Source: Akkermansia muciniphila (GTDB lineage: Bacteria > Verrucomicrobiota > Verrucomicrobiia > Verrucomicrobiales > V1-33). From it: a DNA stretch of 64,000 nt. Below, in pieces: positions 45,009 through 52,675 of the stretch; within the stretch, counting starts at the first letter, position 1, and every line of letters begins with the position of its first letter. A program made the translations under genes and the position numbers. The stretch lies in the NCBI GenBank assembly GCA_945900785.1, contig CAMDJM010000003.1:1-64000 (forward strand), read 5' to 3'. The notes under the pieces were generated by a model that saw only the letters and a list, made by a program, of their open reading frames with translations, was not told where the DNA came from and made no database searches.

Positions 45009-46352
45009 ATGAGCAAAGCCGCAGCCCCTTCCCAGCTGTCCCCGGTGCGGGACTTCCCGGACCGGGTGCCTGCCATGCTGGTGAAGGAACTGCGTCAGGG
45101 CCTGCGGGCGCGGCTCTTTGCCGAAGCCATCGCCGGGTTTCATCTCCTGATCATCGTGCTCATGCTGCCGGTGGTCAGTTTTGCCAGCGGCACGGAATCA
45201 TCCGGGATCCAACGTCTCGTCTGGTGGATTTTCGCCGCCGTGCTGGTGCTGCTGCTGCCCCTGCGTGGACTCTCCTCGCTGATTTCAGAAAGGCGCGATC
45301 ACACGCTGGAGACCCTGCTCCTCACCAATCTGAAAGCCGGCCGCATCGTGCGGGGGAAGTGGCTCGCGATTTCCGCCCAGGTCCTCCTCACCGGACTTTC
45401 GGTGCTCCCTTACATTCTGGTGCTCTATGCCGGTGGTGGCCTTTCCCTGCCCGCCAGCATGCTTACCCTGCTGCGCCTCATCATGGCCGGCCTCCTGCTC
45501 ACCGCCGCTTTTGTTTCCCTCTCATGGAACCCGTCCTGGATGCAACGCGCTGTCCCCGGCCTGATCCTGGGATTTTTCGTCATGAACGAATATGCCTGGC
45601 CAGTGGTGGCCCTGCTTTACGACTCCAATGCGGCCGCTGCCCTGAATGCTCCATGGCGGGGGCCGGCCGAAATGATCGCGGCGGCGGCCCTCATCTGCAT
45701 TCTCCTCTCAGGTGCCGCCCAGCGCCTCGCTCCCGGCGTGGAAAACCACCAGAACCTTCCCCGTCTCATCGCCCTTTTCCTGCCATGGCTCGCCTGGTGT
45801 TTTCCAGATCCTATCCTGATGCAAAGCGCCCTGATCGCCCTGATCCTGGTCTCCCTGACTGCTCTCACGGAAGACTGGCCCCTCGTGCTCCCGCCCGGAA
45901 CCGGCTGGCAGCGGCAGCCGGGGATGGCCGCCGGTTGGCCCCATGGGGTCATCTGGGCCGTCACCGCCTGGGGGACCGCCATGGTGCCATTTCATTGGGG
46001 CGCGGATGCCGGGCTTTTTTCCCCTGCCCTGCGTTGTGCGGCATGGCTCTTCTGTGGACGGCTGCTCCTCTGGTGCGGCCGGAAAAAATGGAGCCGGAGC
46101 CCCTGGTGGCTGGCGGGCACCGCGCTGCTTTTTGCCCTCCTCCAGTCCGCCCTCGTGCTGGGCGGGCAATTGCTGCACCTCGATCTCCTCACCAAACTCT
46201 CCACCGCCATCCCCGTGCCCCTGACTCTTTTCCAGCCGGGCGGCATCTCCCCTGCCCTGCCATGGATCGCCGCTCTTGCTGGCGGTGGCTGCCTGCTCAC
46301 CGCCCTGATCACCCTGGCCCGCCAGGGCCCCTCACCGGAGGAACCCGCATGA
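45009..46352 (+). CDS. ABC-2-like permease without ATPase
   Basis: 447 residues from the ATG at 45009 (MSKAAAPSQLSP). A longer frame back to 44667 runs over the sulfatase start and was rejected. About ten membrane helices are predicted. The cytoplasmic motif GLSSLISERRDHTLETLLLT after the second helix is typical of ABC-2 exporter subunits. Its last codons overlap the DUF58 gene by four bases. No ABC ATPase is in this operon. Confidence 0.8.
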   Translation: MSKAAAPSQLSPVRDFPDRVPAMLVKELRQGLRARLFAEAIAGFHLLIIVLMLPVVSFASGTESSGIQRLVWWIFAAVLVLLLPLRGLSSLISERRDHTLETLLLTNLKAGRIVRGKWLAISAQVLLTGLSVLPYILVLYAGGGLSLPASMLTLLRLIMAGLLLTAAFVSLSWNPSWMQRAVPGLILGFFVMNEYAWPVVALLYDSNAAAALNAPWRGPAEMIAAAALICILLSGAAQRLAPGVENHQNLPRLIALFLPWLAWCFPDPILMQSALIALILVSLTALTEDWPLVLPPGTGWQRQPGMAAGWPHGVIWAVTAWGTAMVPFHWGADAGLFSPALRCAAWLFCGRLLLWCGRKKWSRSPWWLAGTALLFALLQSALVLGGQLLHLDLLTKLSTAIPVPLTLFQPGGISPALPWIAALAGGGCLLTALITLARQGPSPEEPA

Positions 46353-47245
46353 CCCCCGCCTACCTGCCAGATCCCACCACCGTCAAGGAAGCCCACGCCA
46401 AAGCCCGTGCCTGGGCCTCCCTTTTCCGCCTGCCCCTCCGCCAGCAAAACTGGCGCGGCATGACCGGCAACTACAGCGGCATGGGCACCGGCAGTTCCCT
46501 GGATTTCCAGGATCACCGGGCCTATGCCCCAGGCGATGACCCCCGCCATATCAACTGGCAGGCCTACGCCAGGACCGGGAACTACTCCATGAAACTCTTC
46601 CGTGAGGAAGTCCGCCCGGTCATCGATCTCGTCTGGGACGTTTCCCCCTCCATGTGGTTCAATCCTGACAAGGCCACCCGCGCCGCTGAACTCATGGCCT
46701 TCACCGTGGAAGGAGCCCTGCGCGCCGGCACCACCCCGCAGGTCTGGCTTTGTCAGGGCAGCACCCTCCGGCCCGTGCCCCCGGAAGCTGCCGTCGCCGG
46801 ACTCTGGCCCGCCCTCGTCCCCGCGCCCGACCCCGCCGATCCCGGCGGGCTCCCCCTCAACCGCATCCCCTGGCGGGCCCGCTCCCTCCGCCTCATCGTC
46901 AGCGATCTCCTCTTTCCCGGCGGCCCCCAGGGCTCCACCGCCCTGCTGTCAGGACAACAGGCCCGCGGCGTCCTCCTCGTGCCCTTCTCCCCCTCCGAGG
47001 CGGATCCCGGCTGGGATGGCAATATCGATTTCGAGGATGTCGAAAGCGGCCAGCGCCACCCCCGGCGCGTCGAGGCCAGCCTGCTGCGGCGCTACACCAG
47101 TGCCTATGCCAGACACTTCGCCCTCTGGAAGGAAGCCTGCCAGCGGCACGGCATCGCCATGGCCCGCGTGCCCTCCGGCGTCCCCTTCACCCAAGCCCTG
47201 CAACTGGAGGCGCTCCCGTCCGGAGCGGTCGACCCATGGACGTGA
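46349..47245 (+). CDS. DUF58 domain protein
   Basis: 298 residues; the ATG follows GGAGG by seven bases and overlaps the permease stop. The DUF58 hallmark is seen as YAPGDDPRHINWQAYARTG followed by LVWDVSPSMWF, where the DxSxS-like element belongs to a VWA-type fold. DUF58 proteins are made with MoxR AAA ATPases and VWA proteins and are thought to act in protein or enzyme maturation or stress resistance. The MoxR gene is not present in this window. The 3' end overlaps the next gene by ten bases. Confidence 0.9.
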   Translation: MTPAYLPDPTTVKEAHAKARAWASLFRLPLRQQNWRGMTGNYSGMGTGSSLDFQDHRAYAPGDDPRHINWQAYARTGNYSMKLFREEVRPVIDLVWDVSPSMWFNPDKATRAAELMAFTVEGALRAGTTPQVWLCQGSTLRPVPPEAAVAGLWPALVPAPDPADPGGLPLNRIPWRARSLRLIVSDLLFPGGPQGSTALLSGQQARGVLLVPFSPSEADPGWDGNIDFEDVESGQRHPRRVEASLLRRYTSAYARHFALWKEACQRHGIAMARVPSGVPFTQALQLEALPSGAVDPWT

Positions 47246-49017
47246 CCCTCGCCCATCCCTGGGGCCTGCTGGGCCTGCTCGGAGTGCCCGCCCTGCTGGC
47301 CATCCACCTCCTGCAGCGCCGCGCCGTCGTCATCCCCGTCAGCACCCTCTTCCTCCTCGAATCCCTGAACCGTGAAAGCGAAGGCGGCCGCCGGGTGGAA
47401 CGCCTCCGCGCCTCCGTGCCCCTCTGGCTGCAGCTCCTCGCGGTTCTCTTCCTCACCTGGCTCCTGACGGATCCCCGCTGGCTGGACAAAACCAGCGTGC
47501 AGCGCATCGCCCTTGTCCTGGATGGCTCGGCCTCCATGAGCGTGGCCAAACCTTCCCTCCTCGATTCCCTCCCGGACGACCTTTCCACACTGGCCAGGGC
47601 CACTGCCCAATCCGAAATCCACCTCCTCGACACCCGCATGGAAGCCGGTCCCCTCTACCATGGTCCAGCCGGACGCGGCATCCGGGAAGCCCTCACCGCC
47701 TGGCAACCCGCCGGAGGCAGTCACGATCCCCTGCCCGCCCTCCGCCTCGCCCGCAGCCTCGCCGGACGCGATGGCCTGGTGCTTTACGTCACGGATGCCG
47801 AAACGCCCTCCCTGCCCCCCGGCGTGCGCCTCTACGCCAGCGGCCGTCCGATCGACAATGCCGGCATCGCCGGAGTCAGCGTGGAAGACAACAAAGGCCA
47901 GGCCGAATGGCGCGTCACCCTGCGCAACTACAGCACCACCCCTCAAACCCGCGAACTCCTCGTCGCTTCCGGCAAAACTCCCGTAAACCGCGAGTCCATC
48001 ACCCTCCCCGCCCAGGGCCTGATCCAACGTCAGGGCCCCTTCCCCGCCGGCATGGAGGAACTCACTCTCAGCCTCACCCCCGACGCCTTTCCCATGGATG
48101 ACAGCGCCCCGGTGCTGAAACCCCAACCCAAGGAGGTCACCGTTACCCTCCCCGCCGACTCCGGACCTGGGGGCGATCTCTACGCCTCCCTCCTCAACAG
48201 CCTCCCCGCCGTCAAAGTCATCACTGACGCTCCCGCCATGCCCGTGATCGCTTATAATCCCCTGAACCCCGCCATCCCGGACGGTCCTGCCGTGATTTTT
48301 GTCAGGGATCCCAAACCCAGCGCCACCGTGCTCCCCGGAGCCCTGCTCGTCGAGGCGCATCCCCTCACCGATGGACTCGGCTGGCAGGGCCTGATCTGTC
48401 AGGACTCCATCCGCCTCCCCCTGCGGCCTGAGGACGAGCCCCTGATCTGGATCGGCGAACGCGCCGTCGTCTTCCTGCGCACCTCCGGTCAGGCGCGGCA
48501 ATTATGCTTCAATTTTGACCTGCGCAAAAGCAACGCCCGGCGCCTCCCTGCCCTCGTGCTCACCCTGCACCGCTGGATGGAAGACTTCCGCCGCCAACTG
48601 CCCGGCAGCGAAACCACCCTCTCCGAATGCGGTCAAATCCTCTCCGTGGCCGCCCGTCCTGCCCCGGCCCCGGACCTGCTCACCCTGCGTCCCACACCCG
48701 GCCCGGAAACCACCCGCCCGGCCCGCGAAGCCCCCCTGCTCCGCGCCCCCGCCTTTCCAAGCCTCCTCGAAGTCTGGCAAGGCAATGAACGCCTCCTCCG
48801 CACCGCCTCCCACTTTGCCGATATCCGGGAAGCCGACTTCACCAGCAAACTCACCCGCCACGACCTCGCCGGAGCCACCAGCACCGTCACCCTGCAGCAC
48901 AGCCAGGAAGACCCCGCCTGGCGCGCTTGGCTCCTCGCCCTGCTCGCCACCACCGGCCTCACTTGGTGGTGGCTCGCCCGCCCCCGCCAAAAAACCACCC
49001 AGCCGGTAACGGCTTGA
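47236..49017 (+). CDS. BatA/VWA domain membrane protein
   Basis: 593 residues. The N-terminal BatA-type membrane domain is recognised by LAHPWGLLGLLGVPALLAIH and a second helix LWLQLLAVLFLTWLLTD. A von Willebrand A domain follows with the metal-binding motif DGSASMS near residue 96. The rest is a beta-rich periplasmic part and a final membrane helix (WLLALLATTGLTWWWLA). It is the third gene of a tightly overlapping operon with the permease and DUF58 genes. In related bacteria such proteins are involved in aerotolerance or envelope assembly. Confidence 0.9.
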   Translation: MDVTLAHPWGLLGLLGVPALLAIHLLQRRAVVIPVSTLFLLESLNRESEGGRRVERLRASVPLWLQLLAVLFLTWLLTDPRWLDKTSVQRIALVLDGSASMSVAKPSLLDSLPDDLSTLARATAQSEIHLLDTRMEAGPLYHGPAGRGIREALTAWQPAGGSHDPLPALRLARSLAGRDGLVLYVTDAETPSLPPGVRLYASGRPIDNAGIAGVSVEDNKGQAEWRVTLRNYSTTPQTRELLVASGKTPVNRESITLPAQGLIQRQGPFPAGMEELTLSLTPDAFPMDDSAPVLKPQPKEVTVTLPADSGPGGDLYASLLNSLPAVKVITDAPAMPVIAYNPLNPAIPDGPAVIFVRDPKPSATVLPGALLVEAHPLTDGLGWQGLICQDSIRLPLRPEDEPLIWIGERAVVFLRTSGQARQLCFNFDLRKSNARRLPALVLTLHRWMEDFRRQLPGSETTLSECGQILSVAARPAPAPDLLTLRPTPGPETTRPAREAPLLRAPAFPSLLEVWQGNERLLRTASHFADIREADFTSKLTRHDLAGATSTVTLQHSQEDPAWRAWLLALLATTGLTWWWLARPRQKTTQPVTA

Positions 49018-49077
49018 TTCCAGCCCGCTTTGGCCATCAGCCCATCCTCCCTCCCACCTGCCGTTGGCCTCACTCTA

Positions 49078-49117
49078 TTTCAATGTTCAATGTTGGACGT
49101 TCAATGTTCAATGTTAA
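49078..49117. repeat. Short 7-base tandem repeat
   Basis: About five copies of TTCAATG-like units, with one variant unit (TTGGACG) in the middle, lie 61 bases after the VWA gene. The region is AT-rich compared with its surroundings. No function is seen. Confidence 0.7.
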
Positions 49118-49159
49118 CACTTCAACTCTCCCCCATCAACCCTCCCTCATCCCCTTCCC

Positions 49160-49384
49160 TTACTGCTCCGGCACCAGCCGGTGTCTTACCTCGCCCAGCC
49201 AGTCCAATCCAGCCTCACGATCCGCCTTCCGGTCCCGTCTCCCCGACCAGCGCAAAAACGCTTCCGCCGTCTGTCCCACCACCGTGCACTCCTCCGGCGA
49301 TGCCCCCAAAACAACCATCCGCTCCTCTACTTCTGCAAGAGAGCCAGCCGCCATGGTGGCACAAGATTTAAAGACCCGATTCAT
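49160..49384 (-). CDS. Possible small protein
   Basis: 74 residues (or 64 from a second ATG at 49354). The protein is acidic-basic mixed and helical (SLAEVEERMVVLGASPEECT), with no signal or membrane segment. No family was recognised. A GGGG run lies directly before the first ATG, too close for a good Shine-Dalgarno box. It is the only candidate gene between the VWA gene and the cassette cluster and may be real or a chance frame. Confidence 0.35.
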   Translation of the reverse strand: MNRVFKSCATMAAGSLAEVEERMVVLGASPEECTVVGQTAEAFLRWSGRRDRKADREAGLDWLGEVRHRLVPEQ

Positions 49385-49493
49385 CCCCTAAAATTTCAAA
49401 AACTTTCCCGGTCTGCAACTTTTTTTAATTTTCACATCCGTGATAATCAGTGAAGTTTAACCATCCATTGAACCTGAAAACCATTAAAATTTC

Positions 49494-49521
49494 TTGCAAA
49501 TCCTGTTGGGTCGGATATGCT
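49494..49521 (+). promoter_or_regulatory. Candidate sigma70 promoter before the cassette cluster
   Basis: TTGCAA and TATGCT are separated by 16 bases on the plus strand, about 150 bases before the first cassette gene. It would fit a promoter that drives cassette genes, as Pc does in integrons. This is a pattern match only. Confidence 0.3.
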
Positions 49522-49585
49522 GTTCCGCTAGAAACCATATTCATTGGAAATCAAGCACTTAACCCCAACCAACCCGCCAAATGAA

Positions 49586-49641
49586 GCCAATTCCCCAAAT
49601 GGATATCCCACCAGATCTGGTGGCATAATAGACTGTTCGCC
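49586..49641 (+). other. Left boundary of the cassette cluster (degenerate attC or attI-like)
   Basis: The site ends in GTTCGCC at 49635-49641, the same box that ends the next two attC sites. It shares the 14-base string GTTCGCCTAACTCC with the site at 50770. A perfect 16-base palindrome (CCACCAGATCTGGTGG, 49608-49623) lies at its centre. The left arm pairs poorly, so it may be an attI remnant or a decayed attC. Confidence 0.45.
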
Positions 49642-49668
49642 TAACTCCTGAGCGCTTTGAGTGTAGCC

Positions 49669-49995
49669 ATGAATGTTCTACCGGAAGCATCCCAAGCATC
49701 CCCTCGGATGCTCATGATTGCTGCCTCGCTCCTTGGCACCGCATTGGCCATCTGTGCCATGAACTATCCATTCATGGTTTTTGGCACCAGACAGTTGGCC
49801 CAGTTTCTTTGGTTTGCTGGCCTCGCTTCTGCTGCGGGTTCCTCGATCTTCCTGCTTTGCTCGGTTGGTAGATATGCTTGGCTGACGCATCAGGGGCGGT
49901 GCTCCATGCGTCTTCTGGTAGCGTCACTCGTTGTATGCTTCGGATTTGTCGCACTATGGACTTACTACTTCGACTTCATCGCACGAATGCCATGA
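49669..49995 (+). CDS. Cassette gene 1: small membrane protein
   Basis: 108 residues from the ATG at 49669. Three hydrophobic segments are seen: MLMIAASLLGTALAICAMNY, FLWFAGLASAAGSSIFLLCS and LLVASLVVCFGFVALWTYY. No family was recognised. The codon use is less GC-rich than the host genes. The gene lies 27 bases inside the left attC-like boundary and is followed after 22 bases by the next attC site, the usual layout of a mobile integron cassette. Confidence 0.7.
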   Translation: MNVLPEASQASPRMLMIAASLLGTALAICAMNYPFMVFGTRQLAQFLWFAGLASAAGSSIFLLCSVGRYAWLTHQGRCSMRLLVASLVVCFGFVALWTYYFDFIARMP

Positions 49996-50017
49996 ACAGA
50001 ATCCACCTCCAAACAAA

Positions 50018-50086
50018 GGCGAACAAAACGGATGCAGGCAACGGCTCGAAGGCTATCTGTCGTGTCAGCAACGTCTTGCGTTCGCC
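50018..50086 (+). other. attC site 1
   Basis: 69 bases bounded by perfect inverse boxes GGCGAAC (50018-50024) and GTTCGCC (50080-50086), which hold the AAC/GTT core cleaved by integron integrases. Internal arms AAAACGGATG and CAACGTCTTG are partly complementary. The length is within the usual attC range. It lies between two small genes on the same strand. Confidence 0.7.
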
Positions 50087-50116
50087 GTCGCCTGATCCGA
50101 GACGTTCTGCAAAGAA

Positions 50117-50638
50117 ATGAAGAATATCCTCCACCTGCTCATAGCGTTACTACTTTGCTCGTGCGCGTCCGTGCCAGACAATCCAAATGCGGAGTTGGTG
50201 ATGGGGCCTGGGAGCGTTATTGAGGCCACAACATCACAGGGAACCATGCAGATTTCCTACGTTGATCGATACACACGAAGATACATTTGGGATGGTTACG
50301 ACAAGACATTCAGGCATCAGACAAGACAGAAGAGATGGTATGGCAGCCTCGGGATGTATCGGCCTACTGGAGACGGGACGATGCATGCAGTGCTAGAAGA
50401 GGGCCAACAGCATTTCTCCAATTACACGGAAGCGAGAAGTTGGATAACGGAGCAGGAGAGATTCACGGATTGTGTTTGGACGCGGGATGGTCTTGTAGTC
50501 GGTTGGAAGCAAGAAGGAAGGCCGGAAGACGGCTTTCTTGCGCTCCATGTCGACGTCTGGCAGATCTTCATTGGCGGTAAGAAGCCAAGTTTGCCCGGTG
50601 CATCACCAAGCAAAATTCGAAGAACCGCCAACCCATGA
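50117..50638 (+). CDS. Cassette gene 2: lipoprotein of unknown function
   Basis: 173 residues. The start MKNILHLLIALLLCSC is a lipoprotein signal with the lipobox LLCSC, so Cys-16 would be acylated after cleavage. The mature part is rich in aromatic and charged residues (YVDRYTRRYIWDGYDKTF, WKQEGRPEDGF). No family was recognised. The coding is clearly lower in GC than the genes outside the cluster. Small secreted or surface proteins of unknown role are common cargo of integron cassettes. Confidence 0.75.
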   Translation: MKNILHLLIALLLCSCASVPDNPNAELVMGPGSVIEATTSQGTMQISYVDRYTRRYIWDGYDKTFRHQTRQKRWYGSLGMYRPTGDGTMHAVLEEGQQHFSNYTEARSWITEQERFTDCVWTRDGLVVGWKQEGRPEDGFLALHVDVWQIFIGGKKPSLPGASPSKIRRTANP

Positions 50639-50645
50639 ATAAGAA

Positions 50646-50776
50646 GCAGAACAAGGCGCGGCTGGGCAACCCCTACCAGCTCGTTGATTCGTCGGAGTTT
50701 TACCGTAACTTTAACCTCAACCATCGTTTCGACGCTCGCCCCCGCTGGTAGGGTTGCCAGCGCTTTGACGTTCGCC
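50646..50776 (+). other. attC site 2
   Basis: 131 bases, starting 8 bases after the stop of cassette gene 2. It begins with a degenerate box GCAGAAC and ends with GTTCGCC. The long arms GGCTGGGCAACCCCTACCAG (left) and CTGGTAGGGTTGCCAG (right) pair almost perfectly with single-base bulges, typical of attC. Its arms and the inner CCGTAACTTTAACC are shared with attC site 4. Confidence 0.78.
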
Positions 50777-50791
50777 TAACTCCAACCCGCC

Positions 50792-51184
50792 ATGACACCC
50801 GATTTCCATGAGATTGAGTCTGCGCTTGAAGTTAGTTATCCGCCGTCGTTTCATCGCTCTATCCCGTCCTTCTCAGGTTACATGGCAGCCGCCTCATTTG
50901 AGAGACAGTTTGGTTCGAGCAGGCTTCTGATGACGACGACGGAGATTGCAGCCATGCGAAGCTCAGTTCCGATAGATTTCCTGCCATTCATGATCGAGAC
51001 TCATCCATCATGGCCGGACGTTTATGGATTTGACCTGACCACTGCTGGGCCAGAGCATGGGGTAGCGGTATGGAGTGGCCATGCTTTTGTTGCCGATTGG
51101 CCTCATTTCTCCGCCTTCTTTGATTGGGTTCGAACTCGATGCACTTCATCAGAGGATTCTTTTCACAACCGACCTTCGACATGA
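50792..51184 (+). CDS. Cassette gene 3: SMI1/KNR4 (SUKH)-like protein
   Basis: 130 residues. The order of elements fits a SUKH fold: an N-terminal helix (HEIESALEVSYPPSF), a TTTEIAAMRSS segment where SUKH proteins have the LxxxxEI motif, FLPFMIETHPSWPDVYGFDL, and a final VADWPHFSAFFDWV helix. SUKH proteins are often immunity proteins against toxins and are frequent integron cargo. No toxin gene is adjacent. The gene starts 15 bases after one attC site and stops 4 bases before the next. Confidence 0.7.
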   Translation: MTPDFHEIESALEVSYPPSFHRSIPSFSGYMAAASFERQFGSSRLLMTTTEIAAMRSSVPIDFLPFMIETHPSWPDVYGFDLTTAGPEHGVAVWSGHAFVADWPHFSAFFDWVRTRCTSSEDSFHNRPST

Positions 51185-51188
51185 CTTT

Positions 51189-51282
51189 TGCCAACCACAC
51201 CAACGCACCAAGGGCGAATGACCATGGTTATCATCGGGCGAAGCCCCGATGATAACGGTTGTTGAACGATTCGCGGTTGGCC
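51189..51282 (+). other. attC site 3
   Basis: 94 bases starting four bases after the stop of cassette gene 3. Outer boxes are TGCCAAC and GTTGGCC (six of seven pairs). The centre is a perfect 11-bp hairpin (GTTATCATCGG with CCGATGATAAC) closed by a short loop. GCGAAT/ATTCGC forms a second inner pair. The overall plan is that of an attC site although the sequence differs from sites 1 and 2. Confidence 0.65.
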
Positions 51283-51630
51283 TTTGGGCATCGTCCGATT
51301 CAGGACCGGTTTGTGGCCGGGGCGTCAGTGGGCAAAGCTTCCCGGCGCTTCTCCTCACTGAATTCCGGTTTTTGCTTCCATCGGGTCAGGCTGGACGGGA
51401 TGAAGGAGGCTTTGATCGCCGTCGTGACTCCGGGAGCGGGCTCTGTTGGTGCCTGGAAGCAAAGGCTGGGCTTGGACTTCCAGGGCGATAACGCAAAATC
51501 CACGGCTTCGGGGCATGATCCGCCAGTGCCGGGCCTGACGGATTTTGATGGCGTCAGGACCGGCTGGGCGGAAATTAGATTTGCCGGTGACTGCTTCATG
51601 CGGGGATGGCGGTGGCGCAGCAGTTTACCG

Positions 51631-51720
51631 GTGGTGGCGGCAGCGGCGGCAGCGGCAGCGGCAGCGGCAGCGGCGGGGGCAGCGGCGGGGGCCGGGCGCG
51701 GGCGCGGGTGCGGGTGCGCA
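51631..51720. repeat. GGC/CAG-type simple sequence tract
   Basis: About 90 bases built of GGCAGC, GGCGGG and GGGTGC-like units with slight variation. It would encode alanine or glycine runs in some frames but no gene is supported. Confidence 0.8.
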
Positions 51721-51848
51721 GGGCGTGGAAAAAGATCATAACGTGACCGCAGCAGGGACAGAGGATCTCTGCCTTGTCAGAGAGAGACAGCACCACGTCG
51801 CCCGCCCGCAGGAGCTGGCGCACCCGTGCCGGGTAAATTGCCAGTGCC

Positions 51849-52010
51849 GGGGAGAACAGCCGTCCCGGCTGTCCCGCCCGGCATCCTGCCGGGTGCCGGA
51901 GCCATGGGCATTCAATGCACCGGTCCATGGTATCCTTGCAGTGGGTTTCTGCCATGGCACCGGCACCGGGTGGGACACCCGGCGGGACAGGCGGGACGCC
52001 TGTTCTCCCC
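51849..52010. repeat. Inverted pair of palindromic intergenic repeats
   Basis: Copy A (51849-51906) and copy B (51952-52010) are reverse complements with a 45-base spacer. Each contains a 6-bp stem with a 5-base loop (ACAGCC..GGCTGT at 51856-51872 in A; ACAGGC..GCCTGT at 51987-52003 in B). The fifth base pair is C-G in one and G-C in the other, a compensatory change. A second GC hairpin follows in each. The form is that of REP-type or small structured repeats. Confidence 0.7.
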
Positions 52011-52253
52011 TCATGCCGCCGCACGCGGGTGAACCCCCGCGTGTCATCTTTCGCGCCGCGCGGAAGCCTTCTCACCTGTCCGCGAAGCGGCTGATTGATC
52101 CCTTCGCAACGACGGTTGGCGCTATGGCAGAACGTCAGGATTCCATCCGCGCCGCACGATGACTGAAGCGGTGGAGCCTAGAGCGGTCTTGAAGTGAACT
52201 GTGGGGGCACCTCCCGGACGCGCTGGAACTGAAGTGCGGCTGCGCCGGGTGCT

Positions 52254-52304
52254 TTTCAAGTGGAGGGCGGGGGCGCCCTCCACGACACGCGGGGCGCGTG
52301 TGCT
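52254..52304 (+). repeat. Double-hairpin repeat, copy 1
   Basis: 51 bases, 49 identical to the copy at 53394-53444. Stem 1 is GTGGAGGG with CCCTCCAC; stem 2 is ACACGC with GCGTGT. It lies in the gene-poor part of the cassette cluster, 422 bases before the transporter gene. Confidence 0.85.
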
Positions 52305-52530
52305 ACCCGTTGCTGTCGCGCCGCACTCCTTTGAACTGGACCTGACCATTGAAACGGGCTACAGACGGATAAGATATTTTGGAGGCTGGCGGTCTCCCTG
52401 CGGTCGGCTCTTTCAGAGCAGCGGTCGCCCGCAACTCCTTGACTTCCGCTGGTATTTTGGTAGTCATTTTCATGATTTCTGGTTTTCATACAGGGGACTT
52501 GAACCTTATTTGGACTTTGCCCATGCTGGG

Positions 52531-52656
52531 CACACACAAGGCGCGGCTGGACAACCGCCGGGGCTGCTCTGCCGGCCTCGCCTTCCGTAACTTTAACCGC
52601 CATCCCGTTTCCACGCCCACTCCCGCCCCAGCGGTGCCAGCACTTGAACGTTAGGC
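52531..52656 (+). other. attC site 4
   Basis: 126 bases ending in a canonical GTTAGGC box (52650-52656). The left end is degenerate (CACACAC), but the following AAGGCGCGGCTGG, the inner CCGTAACTTTAACC and the right arm TGCCAGCACTTGAACG match attC site 2 closely. The start of the transporter gene is 19 bases after the box. Confidence 0.72.
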
Positions 52657-52675
52657 CATTCTGCGCCCACCTACT

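Larger units (their letters stand above)
51283..52530. other. Gene-poor segment of the cassette cluster
   Basis: About 1.25 kb between attC sites 3 and 4. Several open frames exist on both strands but none has a signal, a domain or a ribosome site, and many cross low-complexity DNA. The segment holds a GGC/CAG-type simple repeat (51631-51720), an inverted pair of palindromic repeats (51849-52010), a lone hairpin resembling the same families (52021-52046) and one copy of a double-hairpin repeat (52254-52304). It may be a non-coding cassette or a fusion of decayed cassettes. Confidence 0.55.

Noticed and set aside
49078-49117. Possible CRISPR-like repeat
   Set aside because: Units are only seven bases and are tandem without spacers, and no cas gene is present.
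51300-52162. Several 100-200 residue frames on both strands in the gene-poor segment
   Set aside because: They overlap each other in all frames, cross simple-sequence DNA and palindromic repeats, and have neither ribosome sites nor domains.
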